Origin: Mucilaginibacter cryoferens
Lineage (GTDB): Bacteria > Bacteroidota > Bacteroidia > Sphingobacteriales > Sphingobacteriaceae
Assembly: GCF_014205845.1 (NCBI RefSeq)
Contig: NZ_JACHCR010000031.1
Coordinates: 1-64,000 of the forward strand
DNA: 64,000 bases
Reading direction: 5' to 3'
Each line of letters begins with the position of its first letter. Position 1 is the first letter of the stretch. The notes below the pieces were generated by a model, which ran no database searches, was not told the origin of the DNA, and worked only from the letters and a program-made list of their open reading frames with translations. Positions 9,653-18,382 of this stretch are shown here, one piece after another. A program made the position numbers and the translations under genes.

Positions 9653-10630
9653 TTAATTGATATAGACTTCATTTTTATTAATAACATATTTAAAGCCCGC
9701 TGTCTGCGACAGTATCTCCAAAACCTGAGGTAAAGTTTTCTGAGTAAAGCTTGCGGTAACCTCTTTATTAGCATACAGATGAGGATTAAGCGTTATAGCT
9801 ATCCCATAATAGCGCGCTAACACCGGTGCAATTTCCTGAATGGTTTCCAGATGAAAAACCAGGATACCTTTTTGCCAGGCCAGGATGTCTTCGAGTTTTA
9901 TTTTATCCTGCTTAAATTCGTTATCGCGGTTATATGATAAGCGATCGCCGGGCAATAGCATATAGGTACCTGAGGGCTTGCTGCCATTGACTCCGACCTT
10001 ACCACTTGCCACACTTACCAATGCCTTTGCATCAGCCCGGTATGCCCTTACGTTGAACGATGTACCTAATACCTGAACGTTTAAGCGGCCGGTATGTACC
10101 AGAAACGGCCTGCTGGCATCATGCTTAACATTAAAAAACGCCTCGCCATCCAGGTAAACCTCACGTTTGGTATTATTAAATTTCGCTGCATAAGTAAGTG
10201 TACTCCCACAGTTAAGGATGATCTGCGTACCGTCGGCGAGCGTAATTTTTTTCTGTTGACCTGCCGGACTTACCAATTTTAAAACCGCAACGTTAGTTGC
10301 TGGGATAGCCCTGTTTTTAAAAAACAGGAACCCAATTGACAGTGTAAGCAACAAGATGGCTGCTATGCCGATTAACCAGGGCTGTATTGCCAATTTGCGC
10401 ACAGGCATTGTGGTCGATCGTATTTTATCAAGTACCTTTTCCGAATCAAAAGCAGGTTCTTCAATTACCGAATCATCGGCCATATCTAATACAGCTTCCT
10501 CTTTCAGGACAAGTTCCCACTCCTGCTCAAAATTGCCTGATTCAATAATCTGGCGAACCTCCTCAAGCTCCTGCGGGCTGCTATTGTTACTGATGTATTT
10601 TTTTAATAATCGAATGATTTCCTGATCCAT
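9653..10630 (-). CDS. FecR-family anti-sigma factor
   Basis: A 325-residue inner-membrane protein. Residues 1-80 are the cytoplasmic sigma-binding part, with one transmembrane helix at ~84-104 ('WLIGIAAILLLTLSIGFLFF'). A periplasmic FecR domain follows (~115-205, with 'LADGTQIILNCGSTLTY' and 'VQVLGTSFNVRAY'), then a C-terminal DUF4974-like domain (~250-325) that contacts the STN domain of the partner transporter. It holds the ECF sigma factor (10699-11301) inactive until SusC signals. It lies 68 bp behind the sigma gene and 144 bp ahead of SusC. Confidence 0.95.
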   Translation of the reverse strand: MDQEIIRLLKKYISNNSSPQELEEVRQIIESGNFEQEWELVLKEEAVLDMADDSVIEEPAFDSEKVLDKIRSTTMPVRKLAIQPWLIGIAAILLLTLSIGFLFFKNRAIPATNVAVLKLVSPAGQQKKITLADGTQIILNCGSTLTYAAKFNNTKREVYLDGEAFFNVKHDASRPFLVHTGRLNVQVLGTSFNVRAYRADAKALVSVASGKVGVNGSKPSGTYMLLPGDRLSYNRDNEFKQDKIKLEDILAWQKGILVFHLETIQEIAPVLARYYGIAITLNPHLYANKEVTASFTQKTLPQVLEILSQTAGFKYVINKNEVYIN

Positions 10631-10698
10631 TGTCTTGTGCTACTTACATAAGACAATTAAGGGAAGCACGATAACTACTCCCGATTAAAAAAAATAAA

Positions 10699-11301
10699 TT
10701 ATTTGTAGAAAATTTTGATCAAGGCCAGCATCATCCCCATTGAACCGCTTACCATCAAATGTTCTTTGATCGTTTTCAGCGCTTTAACAATCTGATTATT
10801 AACGGTGCTATCGGCTATGTTTAATTCGAGCGCAATTTGTTTGTGGCTCATGCCCTCATTACGCCCCATTTCATAAATCAGCTTTCTTTGAGGTGGCAGG
10901 CTATCGATGGCTTTTTTTGCCTGTTTAAGTGTTTCTTTATAGTTGATGGTTTCTTCGGTGTTTTGGCTGGCCTGGGCGGCACTGCTTATCACCTCGTTTA
11001 CAAATTTACCCTCAACAGCTCCGCGTTTAATGAGGTTCATTAAATAATTGTAGGTTGATCTGTATAAATAGGCTTGTATCGTAGTTTCAATTTGCAAAGT
11101 GGACGCATTATCCCAAAGCTTTACAAATACATCGTGTACAGTATCTTCGGCAATCTCGGTTGACTTGATAATTTTAACAGCATAACGGAAAAGTTTTTTA
11201 GAGTATGCCTTATATATGATTGTAAAAGCCTCCTGATCGTGATTACCTAGTCGAATCAGAAGTTGACGTTCGTCAGGGATATTTATTTCGCCATTAATCA
11301 T
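10699..11301 (-). CDS. ECF RNA polymerase sigma-70 factor
   Basis: A 200-residue protein with sigma region 2 at ~25-95 ('FRYAVKIIKSTEIAEDTVHD', 'VFVKLWDN') and region 4 at ~130-190 ('LPPQRKLIYEMGRNEGMSHK', then 'ALELNIADSTVNNQIVKAL'). Size and layout match Bacteroidota ECF factors paired with FecR. It heads the sigma-FecR-SusC-SusD-phosphatase-GDPD run and presumably transcribes it. No signal peptide or extra sensor domain is present. Confidence 0.95.
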   Translation of the reverse strand: MINGEINIPDERQLLIRLGNHDQEAFTIIYKAYSKKLFRYAVKIIKSTEIAEDTVHDVFVKLWDNASTLQIETTIQAYLYRSTYNYLMNLIKRGAVEGKFVNEVISSAAQASQNTEETINYKETLKQAKKAIDSLPPQRKLIYEMGRNEGMSHKQIALELNIADSTVNNQIVKALKTIKEHLMVSGSMGMMLALIKIFYK

Positions 11302-11324
11302 GAAAGTCTGCTTAATTACACAGG

Positions 11325-11332
11325 CAAAAATA
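11325..11332 (-). promoter_or_regulatory. Candidate -7 promoter element for the sigma factor gene
   Basis: On the minus strand the bases read TATTTTTG, matching the Bacteroidota -7 consensus TAnnTTTG, about 24 nt upstream of the sigma-factor ATG. I see no good -33 TTG at the expected spacing, so this is tentative. Confidence 0.3.
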
Positions 11333-11586
11333 TTAAAGATAAAACGTTGCCGATGATAAGGAATGTTTAAGTTATTGTAAACTCAGAAGCCGGACACCCA
11401 TTAAAAAAACCTTTCAATCCCCGTTTTCTATAGATTAAAGAATTTATTCTCATCAATTTTCAAAGGATATAAAGATGGGAAACACACAGTACCCGGTGAC
11501 ATAAGCCGTTTCCATGGCATTGTATTTAATAAAATAATGTTTTCCGGAGTAGTTTATTTGATATCATCTCTAATGTTTTATTTAAA

Positions 11587-12430
11587 TTACTGTGTGATCT
11601 TGAGTACGCCATCAATTGTATGCAGTACTCCGTTACCTGTCAGCACATCTTGTTTAGTCAATTGTACAATTGCGGTATTTCCGGTGCCTTGCAGGCTGAT
11701 ACCTGAAAAACTTCCGGGTGTAGTATTGTCTGGAATCAGTTGTATTTTAACCTGATTACCGTCTGACATGGATTGTTGACTTTGATTTGTTGTACCGGTA
11801 CTCAATATATAATCGTAAATGAACCGGCGTTCATTCACAATATGATACCGAATCAAAGCTTTCAATACAGCCGGATCAACCTGATTAACAGCGGCTAAAG
11901 TTGGGAAGCCATAAGCGACCATTGCGGCATTACCAGGTGCAAATACCGAATATGGTCCTTTACTGTTTAGCACATCTGTTAACCCTGCCCGTTGGATAGC
12001 CTGGTAAAACAAACTCAGGTTTTTGTCAGATGTAATGGCATCGGTGATCTGCTCGTACTTATAGGGTTCAAGTACCCTGTTTACAACCTGGATCAAGCCA
12101 TTCTCAGCCTGAATATTTTGAGCCAATACCCTCGATCCGTTAATAGGGAGAACGGTATCGGTACCTTTTACCCAGTGTGTTACAAAAAGCTTCCCACCAT
12201 TTGAAGAGCGGATTTCCTGGTTGAATAAAAAAGGCAGCTTATTCAGCTCGTAATTCCCGTTCAGTATATGGTAATTCATAATGGCCGATATCCTTGCGGC
12301 ACCTCTCCTAAAATAGATACATTTGTAGGATATCCGGCTTTTGTAAAAGCATCATCTGATGGTGCTATTACGGTAAAAGGCCCTGTTTGGAGCATTTTGG
12401 CGCGTAGTCCGCTCACAGTAAGCCCACTTT
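11587..12430 (-). pseudogene. Fasciclin (FAS1) domain protein, broken by frameshift and 5' truncation
   Basis: The C-terminal frame (11587-12279, 230 residues) carries the end of one FAS1 domain and a complete second one ('LFYQAIQRAGLTDVLNSKGP', 'YSVFAPGNAAMVAYG', ending 'GNGVLHTIDGVLKI'). Upstream, another frame encodes the first FAS1 domain's opening ('TGPFTVIAPSDDAFTKAGYP') and stops near 12285, so a frameshift splits domain 1. The reading frame then runs into the dispersed repeat at 12428, and the signal peptide and start are gone. FAS1 lipoproteins are common surface or adhesion proteins near susCD loci. The gap 11302-11586 upstream of the sigma gene holds only the promoter candidate. 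Confidence 0.75.
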
Positions 12431-12546
12431 GATCATGCTAATACTCTTACACGCAGAATCAATTTAGTGATACACCTTACACAAATACATGAACTTGGAG
12501 CACGGAATCACATGGTCAAGCCACCCGGAATATCCACGCATGATCG
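12428..12546 (+). repeat. Dispersed repeat, copy 1 (partial)
   Basis: About 119 bp, starting 'ACTTTGATCATGCTAATACT' and ending in 'CCCGGAATATCC', match copy 2 (26583-26700) at roughly 90% by eye and match copy 3 (36961-37090) in reverse complement. It abuts the truncated fasciclin gene. Recurrent short 'TTCCGG/CCGGAAT' and 'GTCAA/TTGAC' words suggest the multi-repeat end of an insertion sequence (IS21-like by style), but no transposase remains. Confidence 0.7.
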
Positions 12547-13040
12547 CCTAAACTGTGCCTGAATCTGTATCACTCCATGTTTGGCATTTCGGTGCTTTTT
12601 GAAAGAATAGCCATGCCCTGGAGGTTCAGAAGGCTTGAACAGATTATTCCGTCCTATTTGGAGCACTAATTTGTGTCAATTCAAAGTAGAGAGCATCTTT
12701 ACTTTCAATTATTTAGGATGATCAAAGTGTAGCAGAATCGCCAACCCTACATTTTCGGAACGAAGTAGTCAATAGCCTCAGAAGGTCCACACATTGACCA
12801 TATTAATCTATCGATTGTTAATTGCGATTTTCATCGCCTCTAATACAACGCGGTGCTCTAACTAGCGCGGAATCGTGTACAGAATCCGAACCGCCTGATG
12901 GAAGATTTGAGATGCATTGCAAGCCTAACTGGCTAAATTTAGAGGGATTCGATTCCTGGATTAATCACGCTTCCAATAACAATGGATATGGGCCAGGGAT
13001 TATTTGATGCTATAATAATTACCGCGACGGAAAAACAAGT
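12547..13040. other. Unassigned debris between repeat copy 1 and the phosphoribosyltransferase fragment
   Basis: This ~490 bp stretch is absent at the equivalent place next to copy 2, where the repeat runs directly into the gene. It contains a degenerate inverted partial repeat (12715-12800) and 'GGAGGTTCAGAAGGCTTGAA' near 12620, in the same word style as the repeats. No convincing gene or RNA is visible. Confidence 0.4.
12715..12800 (-). repeat. Dispersed repeat, degenerate half copy
   Basis: 'GATCAAAGTGT' followed by '...TTCGGAACGAAGTAGTCAAT' and 'AGAAGGTCCACAC' aligns with 37083-37160 of copy 3 with many mismatches. It is an older, decayed unit in the same scar zone. Confidence 0.5.
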
Positions 13041-13066
13041 CCCATCAAAGCCATTGAAAAAACGTG

Positions 13067-13520
13067 TTATTTAAATAAAGACACATCCGTTTTCCTATTT
13101 TCAAAATCCACATCCTTCGCCTTTTTCTTGTTCCCGTAAACAGGCTCCGGCTCATTCAAATAATACGATTTGCTTTTGGTATCCATGAGATAAGCCTGCT
13201 GGCTAGCCGTTGGCGTCCAGGCCAAGGCAAAAACATTGATCTTAGCAAAAGGAAACTTCTTTAAAATGGCGCTGATGATGGCGCAGGATGTTACCCCTGT
13301 AGTTACTACATCATCGATGATCAGTATCCTTCGGCGATTCAGATCTATACCATTACTATTTGACTTCGTTAACATCAGACAGCATTTTTTGACCATCGGT
13401 CAATGTAAGCGACTTAACCGACTTCGTAGTTTTCCTTTTATAGATTATTCGGGGCAGATATTCACAGCCAAAAGTTGCAGCAAGGCTATTACCCAGACGA
13501 TCCAAAGATCTCTCTCCTGG
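13067..13520 (-). pseudogene. ComF-like phosphoribosyltransferase, truncated and frameshifted copy
   Basis: About 450 bp nearly identical to the 3' two-thirds of the intact gene at 26727-27434; only about a dozen differences are visible. Homology begins at the equivalent of residue 88 ('GERSLDRLGNS') and ends at the same stop region. An extra T in the run near 13358-13362 shifts the frame between 'MLSDVNEV' and 'NSNGIDLNRR'. The PRPP-binding loop 'ILIIDDVVTTGVTS' remains intact in the 3' frame. The high identity implies a recent duplication. The sequence beyond 13520 is unrelated to the parent gene. Confidence 0.8.
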
Positions 13521-13923
13521 ATGTCTTGTCCTGAAGCGCCCATTATCGCGGTTAGCCCAGAAGAGGTGGAGCACCTGTTAGACAAGGCAATTACAAAACC
13601 AACCCCATAGACGTAATCCACTCACATTTTGCCCCTTGCGTCCAAAGAGAGGCAGTTGGTTCGATATGCCCCGAAAAATCAACATTTGACAATTTGCAAC
13701 ATCGAACGGCTAAGGTTAACTTTCAACCCAGTTTATCTATCATATTAACAGAGAGTTACAGGTAAAAAAAGATAAACAAGAGACCGTAAAGCGTGTTCGC
13801 CAATGTGGCTCCAAGACTGTGCGTTTTTCGAACCATTTTTTGATCAAATGCGTGTTCTCATACCTTGAAAAATGAGTTTTTCCATAATTAATAGGGATGC
13901 CCTTTTCGTTCTGACAGGTCTTT
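13521..13923. other. Intergenic region without recognised genes
   Basis: A plus-strand open stretch ending near 13610 encodes 'AVSPEEVEHLLDKA', which could be a remnant, but it has no start or family match that I recognise. The rest is AT-rich downstream flank of the GH31 gene. No clear terminator hairpin was found. Confidence 0.3.
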
Positions 13924-16071
13924 TTAATGTATAAGTTTCCAGCTATTTACCACATAGTTGTAATGTTTGAATTTTCCACTGCGGACAACTTTACCTTTTC
14001 TACCATTCCAATTGAGCTGAACAGTATTAAAAGCGCCCGTTTCATAATCGAATGTATAGCCATTGTCTTCAAAAAGGGCAGCTGATGCCGGCCCGTCGCC
14101 ATAAACGTAACAGGTGATTTCAAATACCGTGCTAGTTGTTACATGCTCAATGGGCTTGGCCAATGGTAAAATAGTTCCTTCTTTAATAAATATGGGCAGC
14201 TGGTTTAATGCTGGTTTAATGGTGTATTGCTTACCACCCTCGAATTTTTGATTGGTATTATAGTCATACCAGTATCCTGTTGGTAGATAAACTGTTCTTT
14301 CGTCTTCTTTTTCGGTTAATGGTGCTGCTAATATGCCATCGCCTATCATATATTCGTCTGATAGGTTGAAGGTATTTTTGTCATCCGGATAATCCACTAC
14401 CAAAGCCCTGAAAGGTGGTACACCTTTAAAATGATAAGCTGCAAAAGCATTGTAAAGGTAAGGAATCAGGCTCATCCTGAATTCAAACAACTTGCGTATG
14501 TCGGTTTCAACTTCTTTGGCATTACCCATCAACTGGCCTTCATTGTTCTTCTTTTTATTGATCTGCAGCCAGGGTGGATTTTGAAGGTACCATGAATTAA
14601 ACAGGGTTTGTGCGGATAATACAGCTGTCTGGCTTCGGCGCATAAAATCTTTTATTGAATTTGATTCCCGTACTTCCGGCGACCAAATCATGCCCGAGAA
14701 GCCCGAATTCAATATCATTTTGATGTATTGGTTATGATCGTAAGTGTCGCTGTATAAAGCGACAGGATATGAAGAAGCAAAGGCATTTGATGCCCGTACA
14801 TCAAGGAAGGTACGTAGATTTGATTTTTTGTAAATACTGTAGATTGTTTTCTGATAAAGTAACCCAAATAACTGGTGCATCTGTTCACCATCAATGCCCG
14901 AAGGAAATTGGCTGAGTTCAGGATAACTCCAGGAATTGCTCCCGAAGGCAATATTAGAGTTATCACATTCGTCCATTTTAAAGCCGGAAATACCTTCTTT
15001 TACAAAGCTTTTCTCATGGTAATCGGCGAAAATTTTACGTGCCGCAGTGTCGGCAAAATCCGGTACCAACCCGTTCCATACCAGGTAATTGCCCGCTTTA
15101 TTCCTTAAAGACTCATAGAGTGGCGATTTAGGGGATACAAAGGCATGCTCCCATAAATTTATATGAAATCCCTCATGTTTCATGCTATCAATGAACGCCT
15201 CCGGCGAAGGAAAATAATCTTTACTCCATACATAAGAGCAGGAATAGGCTGCTGTTTGCCATTTCGGCTCAATGCCCAATACGTCGCAAGGGATATGGTT
15301 ATTCCGAAAATAAGCAGCCATTTTTTCTACTTGCTGCTGGTTAAAGTCTGCTTTTACGCGATATTTAATGCCAAGGCCCCAAATAGCGGGTAAAGCCCCC
15401 CCGCCGGCAAATAAATTATACCGCTGCATCACATTTTTCAGGTCAGGCCCCTCAAAAACAAATACCTCTATCCCTTTAGCACCCGGAATATCGACGGTTA
15501 CATTACCTGATGTTTTGTTATCATTTTGATAGAGTTCCTGTACAGAATTGGCACCTTTATTTGTTGTAGTGGAGGCTGTATTATGGTTACTTAACCTGGC
15601 GGTATTGCCGCAATAAAAAGTAGCGTAACGCGCTGTGTTAATTAGAATACCATAACCTTTATTGGAAACATAAAACGTTGTGGGTCCATGTGTATACCCT
15701 AGGTCATTCAACGGGTTATCATTGACAATTGGTCTTATTTTTAATCCTCGCTGATTGAAGGAGCCTATTTGCATGCCAAAGCCATACAATTGTTCACTGT
15801 CGTCGAGCGGGATTTCTACAATTGCGCCCCTGTTATTTACACTTATTTTGATGTCGTTAATATCGAATGGCAGCTTGCCTGCTGGCAATTCGCCCAGCGC
15901 TGTTTTCACGGGCAATTCCTCACAAAAGCTGTAAGGGGTAAATTTATCCGCGATGCCCGATGAGATCTTTTTTACACCCGGCGCCAGGCTTTCAACCTGC
16001 GCATCTGCTTTGATAACAATGGCCTGGATAAGTATGAATAAGGTTAAAAAACGAATTTTATATTTTTTCAT
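13924..16071 (-). CDS. Glycoside hydrolase family 31 (alpha-glycosidase)
   Basis: About 715 residues from the ATG at 16069-16071, giving a clean signal peptide ('KKYKIRFLTLFILIQAIVIK' then 'ADAQ'). The longer in-frame ATG would overlap the upstream gene and precede the signal peptide. An N-terminal beta-sandwich (~30-230) is followed by the GH31 barrel with 'VLGIEPKWQ', 'GFHINLWEHAFVSPKSPLY' and the nucleophile block 'GFKMDECDN' (Asp367); a distal 'LYSDTYDHNQY' and C-terminal beta domains follow. GH31 enzymes retain configuration and attack alpha-glucosides, alpha-xylosides or alpha-galactosides; the variant nucleophile block leaves the sugar unresolved. It lies 32 bp behind the six-hairpin glycosidase gene in PUL 1. 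Confidence 0.92.
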   Translation of the reverse strand: MKKYKIRFLTLFILIQAIVIKADAQVESLAPGVKKISSGIADKFTPYSFCEELPVKTALGELPAGKLPFDINDIKISVNNRGAIVEIPLDDSEQLYGFGMQIGSFNQRGLKIRPIVNDNPLNDLGYTHGPTTFYVSNKGYGILINTARYATFYCGNTARLSNHNTASTTTNKGANSVQELYQNDNKTSGNVTVDIPGAKGIEVFVFEGPDLKNVMQRYNLFAGGGALPAIWGLGIKYRVKADFNQQQVEKMAAYFRNNHIPCDVLGIEPKWQTAAYSCSYVWSKDYFPSPEAFIDSMKHEGFHINLWEHAFVSPKSPLYESLRNKAGNYLVWNGLVPDFADTAARKIFADYHEKSFVKEGISGFKMDECDNSNIAFGSNSWSYPELSQFPSGIDGEQMHQLFGLLYQKTIYSIYKKSNLRTFLDVRASNAFASSYPVALYSDTYDHNQYIKMILNSGFSGMIWSPEVRESNSIKDFMRRSQTAVLSAQTLFNSWYLQNPPWLQINKKKNNEGQLMGNAKEVETDIRKLFEFRMSLIPYLYNAFAAYHFKGVPPFRALVVDYPDDKNTFNLSDEYMIGDGILAAPLTEKEDERTVYLPTGYWYDYNTNQKFEGGKQYTIKPALNQLPIFIKEGTILPLAKPIEHVTTSTVFEITCYVYGDGPASAALFEDNGYTFDYETGAFNTVQLNWNGRKGKVVRSGKFKHYNYVVNSWKLIH

Positions 16072-16103
16072 ATGAACTTTAAATGTATATATATAGACTT
16101 TAT

Positions 16104-18245
16104 TTATGGGGCTTTCTTTAAATCCTCCCATTTAACAACCCAGGAACCATTTTTCGGCCATCCGGGTTCCGGTATATTGTTGTCACCGTCCCAACCCGCT
16201 GTCATCATCGCCACAGCGTATAACAAACCGCCATTTGAAGGAATATAAGGGTAAGGGTTTCCCCCCCCAACGAAACCATAGTCATCAAAGGCGAATCTTT
16301 TGGATGGATGCAAAAGCATATCCACCGCATCTTTAGGGTGGCCAAGCCTTGCTGCGCACATCGCAACCATCGGAAAGTCCCAGCCCCAGCATTTATCAAA
16401 TTGCCAAACCGACTTCACCTTTTGGTAGGTTTTTTCCATGATTTTTGGATCGGTGCCATAGCCAGGCAGCATCCCGAAAACGCCGGTCATAGCTGGGTGC
16501 TCATAGTTGTATTTTGTCCACATGCTATCGATATTTTCCCATTGCTGGTACAGGCTGTCCTTCATCGGCAATGGCGCCAGTTGCTTTAGGACACCATCCC
16601 ATTTCGGGTTTGGGCACAGCTTAAGTTTCTTGCGCCATTGTTGCGCGGTTTGCAAACCGAATCGCCAATAGGCCAACTCAAATGCGGGATCCTGCGCTGT
16701 TAGCGCGTCGTTGTTTTCAGGTACTGTTTTTATGGGCGGCCCCAACACGTATTCATTCCTGCGGGTGTCAAGGAATGCGTAGGACGCTAAAAAATCTCCT
16801 GTTTGTTCAACGATCCGGTCCCATTTCTTTAACGTTTCTAAGGTCGGGTGGGCGCGGTAATCCAATTCGGCAAAAAAGATAGGATGCGGTTGCTGCCAGA
16901 CTAGGAAGGCATGGGTTACATCGGGCCATTCCCGTCCGTCAGGACCGGTACATTTTGGCCATCTGGCGCCAGCATAACCTTGTAGTTTCGCCCGTTTTAA
17001 TGACGATGTTAAGTTATCGGAATAAACGTGAAGGCTGTTATTTAACAAGGGCCAGCGATCCCACAACGCATAATGGGCAGCGTGCCACCAATACATTTCA
17101 TAGTGAAACCTCCCGTACCAACTGTTATTCACCAGGCCGGTTTCCTGCGGCGGGTAATTGCCGGCAGCATTTATCGCCATTATATATTGCGATAAAACAA
17201 TTCGTCTTTCCAGTTCGAACCAGCGGGGATCTTTACTTTCAGAGAGATCTACAGCGCCCCCGCTTTTCCAGAAGACAGGCCAGTGAGCCATGCTTCTTAC
17301 TTTTACCAAAGAAAAGGCAGGTAAGATGTAATCAATTTTTGATGGTGAAAAAGCAAAAACATATTCTACCGAAGTTTCATTTTTTCCGGGATAGAAAACA
17401 TACCGGTGATCCTTTTGTCTTTTTGCCTTACCATTTCCTGTCCATTTGCAGGCTACCTGGTAAGTGGTGCTATCCAATTTCCGATTAAAAATAACCGAAT
17501 TTTTATTTATTGGATTTAATTTCGTTTGATGTAACGCAAGGTTATTATAATCAGAACCGTCGCTAAAATAGTCAAGGCTGGCATAAGGAAATTCTATAAA
17601 AACACCTAACCGGCCCTTTTGGATCATTACAGATTCAATCCTGAAACTAATAATGTCTTTATCAGGCCCACAGACCGTTGTGACTTTTACGTTTTGCCCC
17701 TCAATTGTAAAGTTGCTTACTGTGATACCTGTCCACAAGTCTAGATACTGAACCGGGTTGTGAAGATCATTTATTTTCGCCATGCTGCCATCTTCCTTTT
17801 TCAACAACAATCCTATCCTTCCTAAGTTGAAACGGTGGGGATTACTTGAAAGCCATTGCGTTAATGCAGCTTGCTTTCGATCTGGAAGATCATAAGCAAC
17901 CATCCTGCCATGTGTGTTAACAAGCGTTTGTTTAAACGAATCCGCAGTAAAACCTTTTGGCGGTTCAGTGCTATGCCATCCCCAGTGCGACATCGTGGTA
18001 AACTGATCGTTAAACGTCTGCATGCCGGTAATATCAAACCCATAGGCAAAATCTCCGTTTCCTACTTGCATAGGGCCGGCCAACTGCGGATTGGTGATCC
18101 TAATATTATGCCTACTCACCAACGCTTTACGGTTGATAGTACCTGTTTTGAGTTCCTGAGCTTTAGCATTTAGCCCGAAAAAAACAGGAAGCAGAAAAAT
18201 GTATTTTTTTATTTTTTTAAGAGGTCTGCTTAAAATATAATCCAT
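16104..18245 (-). CDS. Secreted (alpha/alpha)6 six-hairpin glycosidase-like protein
   Basis: A 713-residue protein with a signal peptide ('YIFLLPVFFGLNAKAQE'). The N-terminal part ('GPMQVGNGDFAYGFDITGMQ', 'TMSHWGWHSTEPPKG') and the Trp-rich helical core ('YEMYWWHAAHYALWDRWPLL', 'FDKCWGWDFPMVAMCAARLG') resemble six-hairpin glycosidases of the GH65/GH95 style. No residue assignment is certain enough to name a family. It lies between SusD and GH31 in PUL 1, so it probably acts on oligosaccharides delivered by that system. The name is by fold-style recognition only. Confidence 0.7.
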   Translation of the reverse strand: MDYILSRPLKKIKKYIFLLPVFFGLNAKAQELKTGTINRKALVSRHNIRITNPQLAGPMQVGNGDFAYGFDITGMQTFNDQFTTMSHWGWHSTEPPKGFTADSFKQTLVNTHGRMVAYDLPDRKQAALTQWLSSNPHRFNLGRIGLLLKKEDGSMAKINDLHNPVQYLDLWTGITVSNFTIEGQNVKVTTVCGPDKDIISFRIESVMIQKGRLGVFIEFPYASLDYFSDGSDYNNLALHQTKLNPINKNSVIFNRKLDSTTYQVACKWTGNGKAKRQKDHRYVFYPGKNETSVEYVFAFSPSKIDYILPAFSLVKVRSMAHWPVFWKSGGAVDLSESKDPRWFELERRIVLSQYIMAINAAGNYPPQETGLVNNSWYGRFHYEMYWWHAAHYALWDRWPLLNNSLHVYSDNLTSSLKRAKLQGYAGARWPKCTGPDGREWPDVTHAFLVWQQPHPIFFAELDYRAHPTLETLKKWDRIVEQTGDFLASYAFLDTRRNEYVLGPPIKTVPENNDALTAQDPAFELAYWRFGLQTAQQWRKKLKLCPNPKWDGVLKQLAPLPMKDSLYQQWENIDSMWTKYNYEHPAMTGVFGMLPGYGTDPKIMEKTYQKVKSVWQFDKCWGWDFPMVAMCAARLGHPKDAVDMLLHPSKRFAFDDYGFVGGGNPYPYIPSNGGLLYAVAMMTAGWDGDNNIPEPGWPKNGSWVVKWEDLKKAP

Positions 18246-18303
18246 TTTAATTTTTTATCAGTTTCTCAGAAATGAAACCATTCCGAAAGCGATTGATTAA
18301 ATA

Positions 18304-18333
18304 GCAAGGTAGCTATAATTAAAGCTACCTTGC
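18304..18333 (-). promoter_or_regulatory. Hairpin between susD and the glycosidase genes of PUL 1
   Basis: A perfect 11-bp inverted repeat (GCAAGGTAGCT / AGCTACCTTGC) with an 8-nt AT loop lies in the 137-bp gap after SusD. No U-run follows on the minus strand, so it looks like an intra-operon stability or attenuation element, not a full terminator. Confidence 0.55.
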
Positions 18334-18382
18334 ATACCTGACAATTGCCGTGCTTAGTTATACTTTTATATAGGGAAATTCC

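Noticed and set aside
12948..12966. 'GGATTCGATTCC' resembling a tRNA T-arm
   Set aside because: No acceptor, D or anticodon stems can be built around it.
13236..13610. Plus-strand ORF of 124 codons
   Set aside because: Mostly antisense to the phosphoribosyltransferase fragment; only its short tail could be genuine remnant sequence.
16308..17488. Long plus-strand ORFs (up to 177 codons) across the six-hairpin glycosidase
   Set aside because: Antisense to a coherent minus-strand gene with a signal peptide; composition is Arg/Pro/Ser-rich shadow type.
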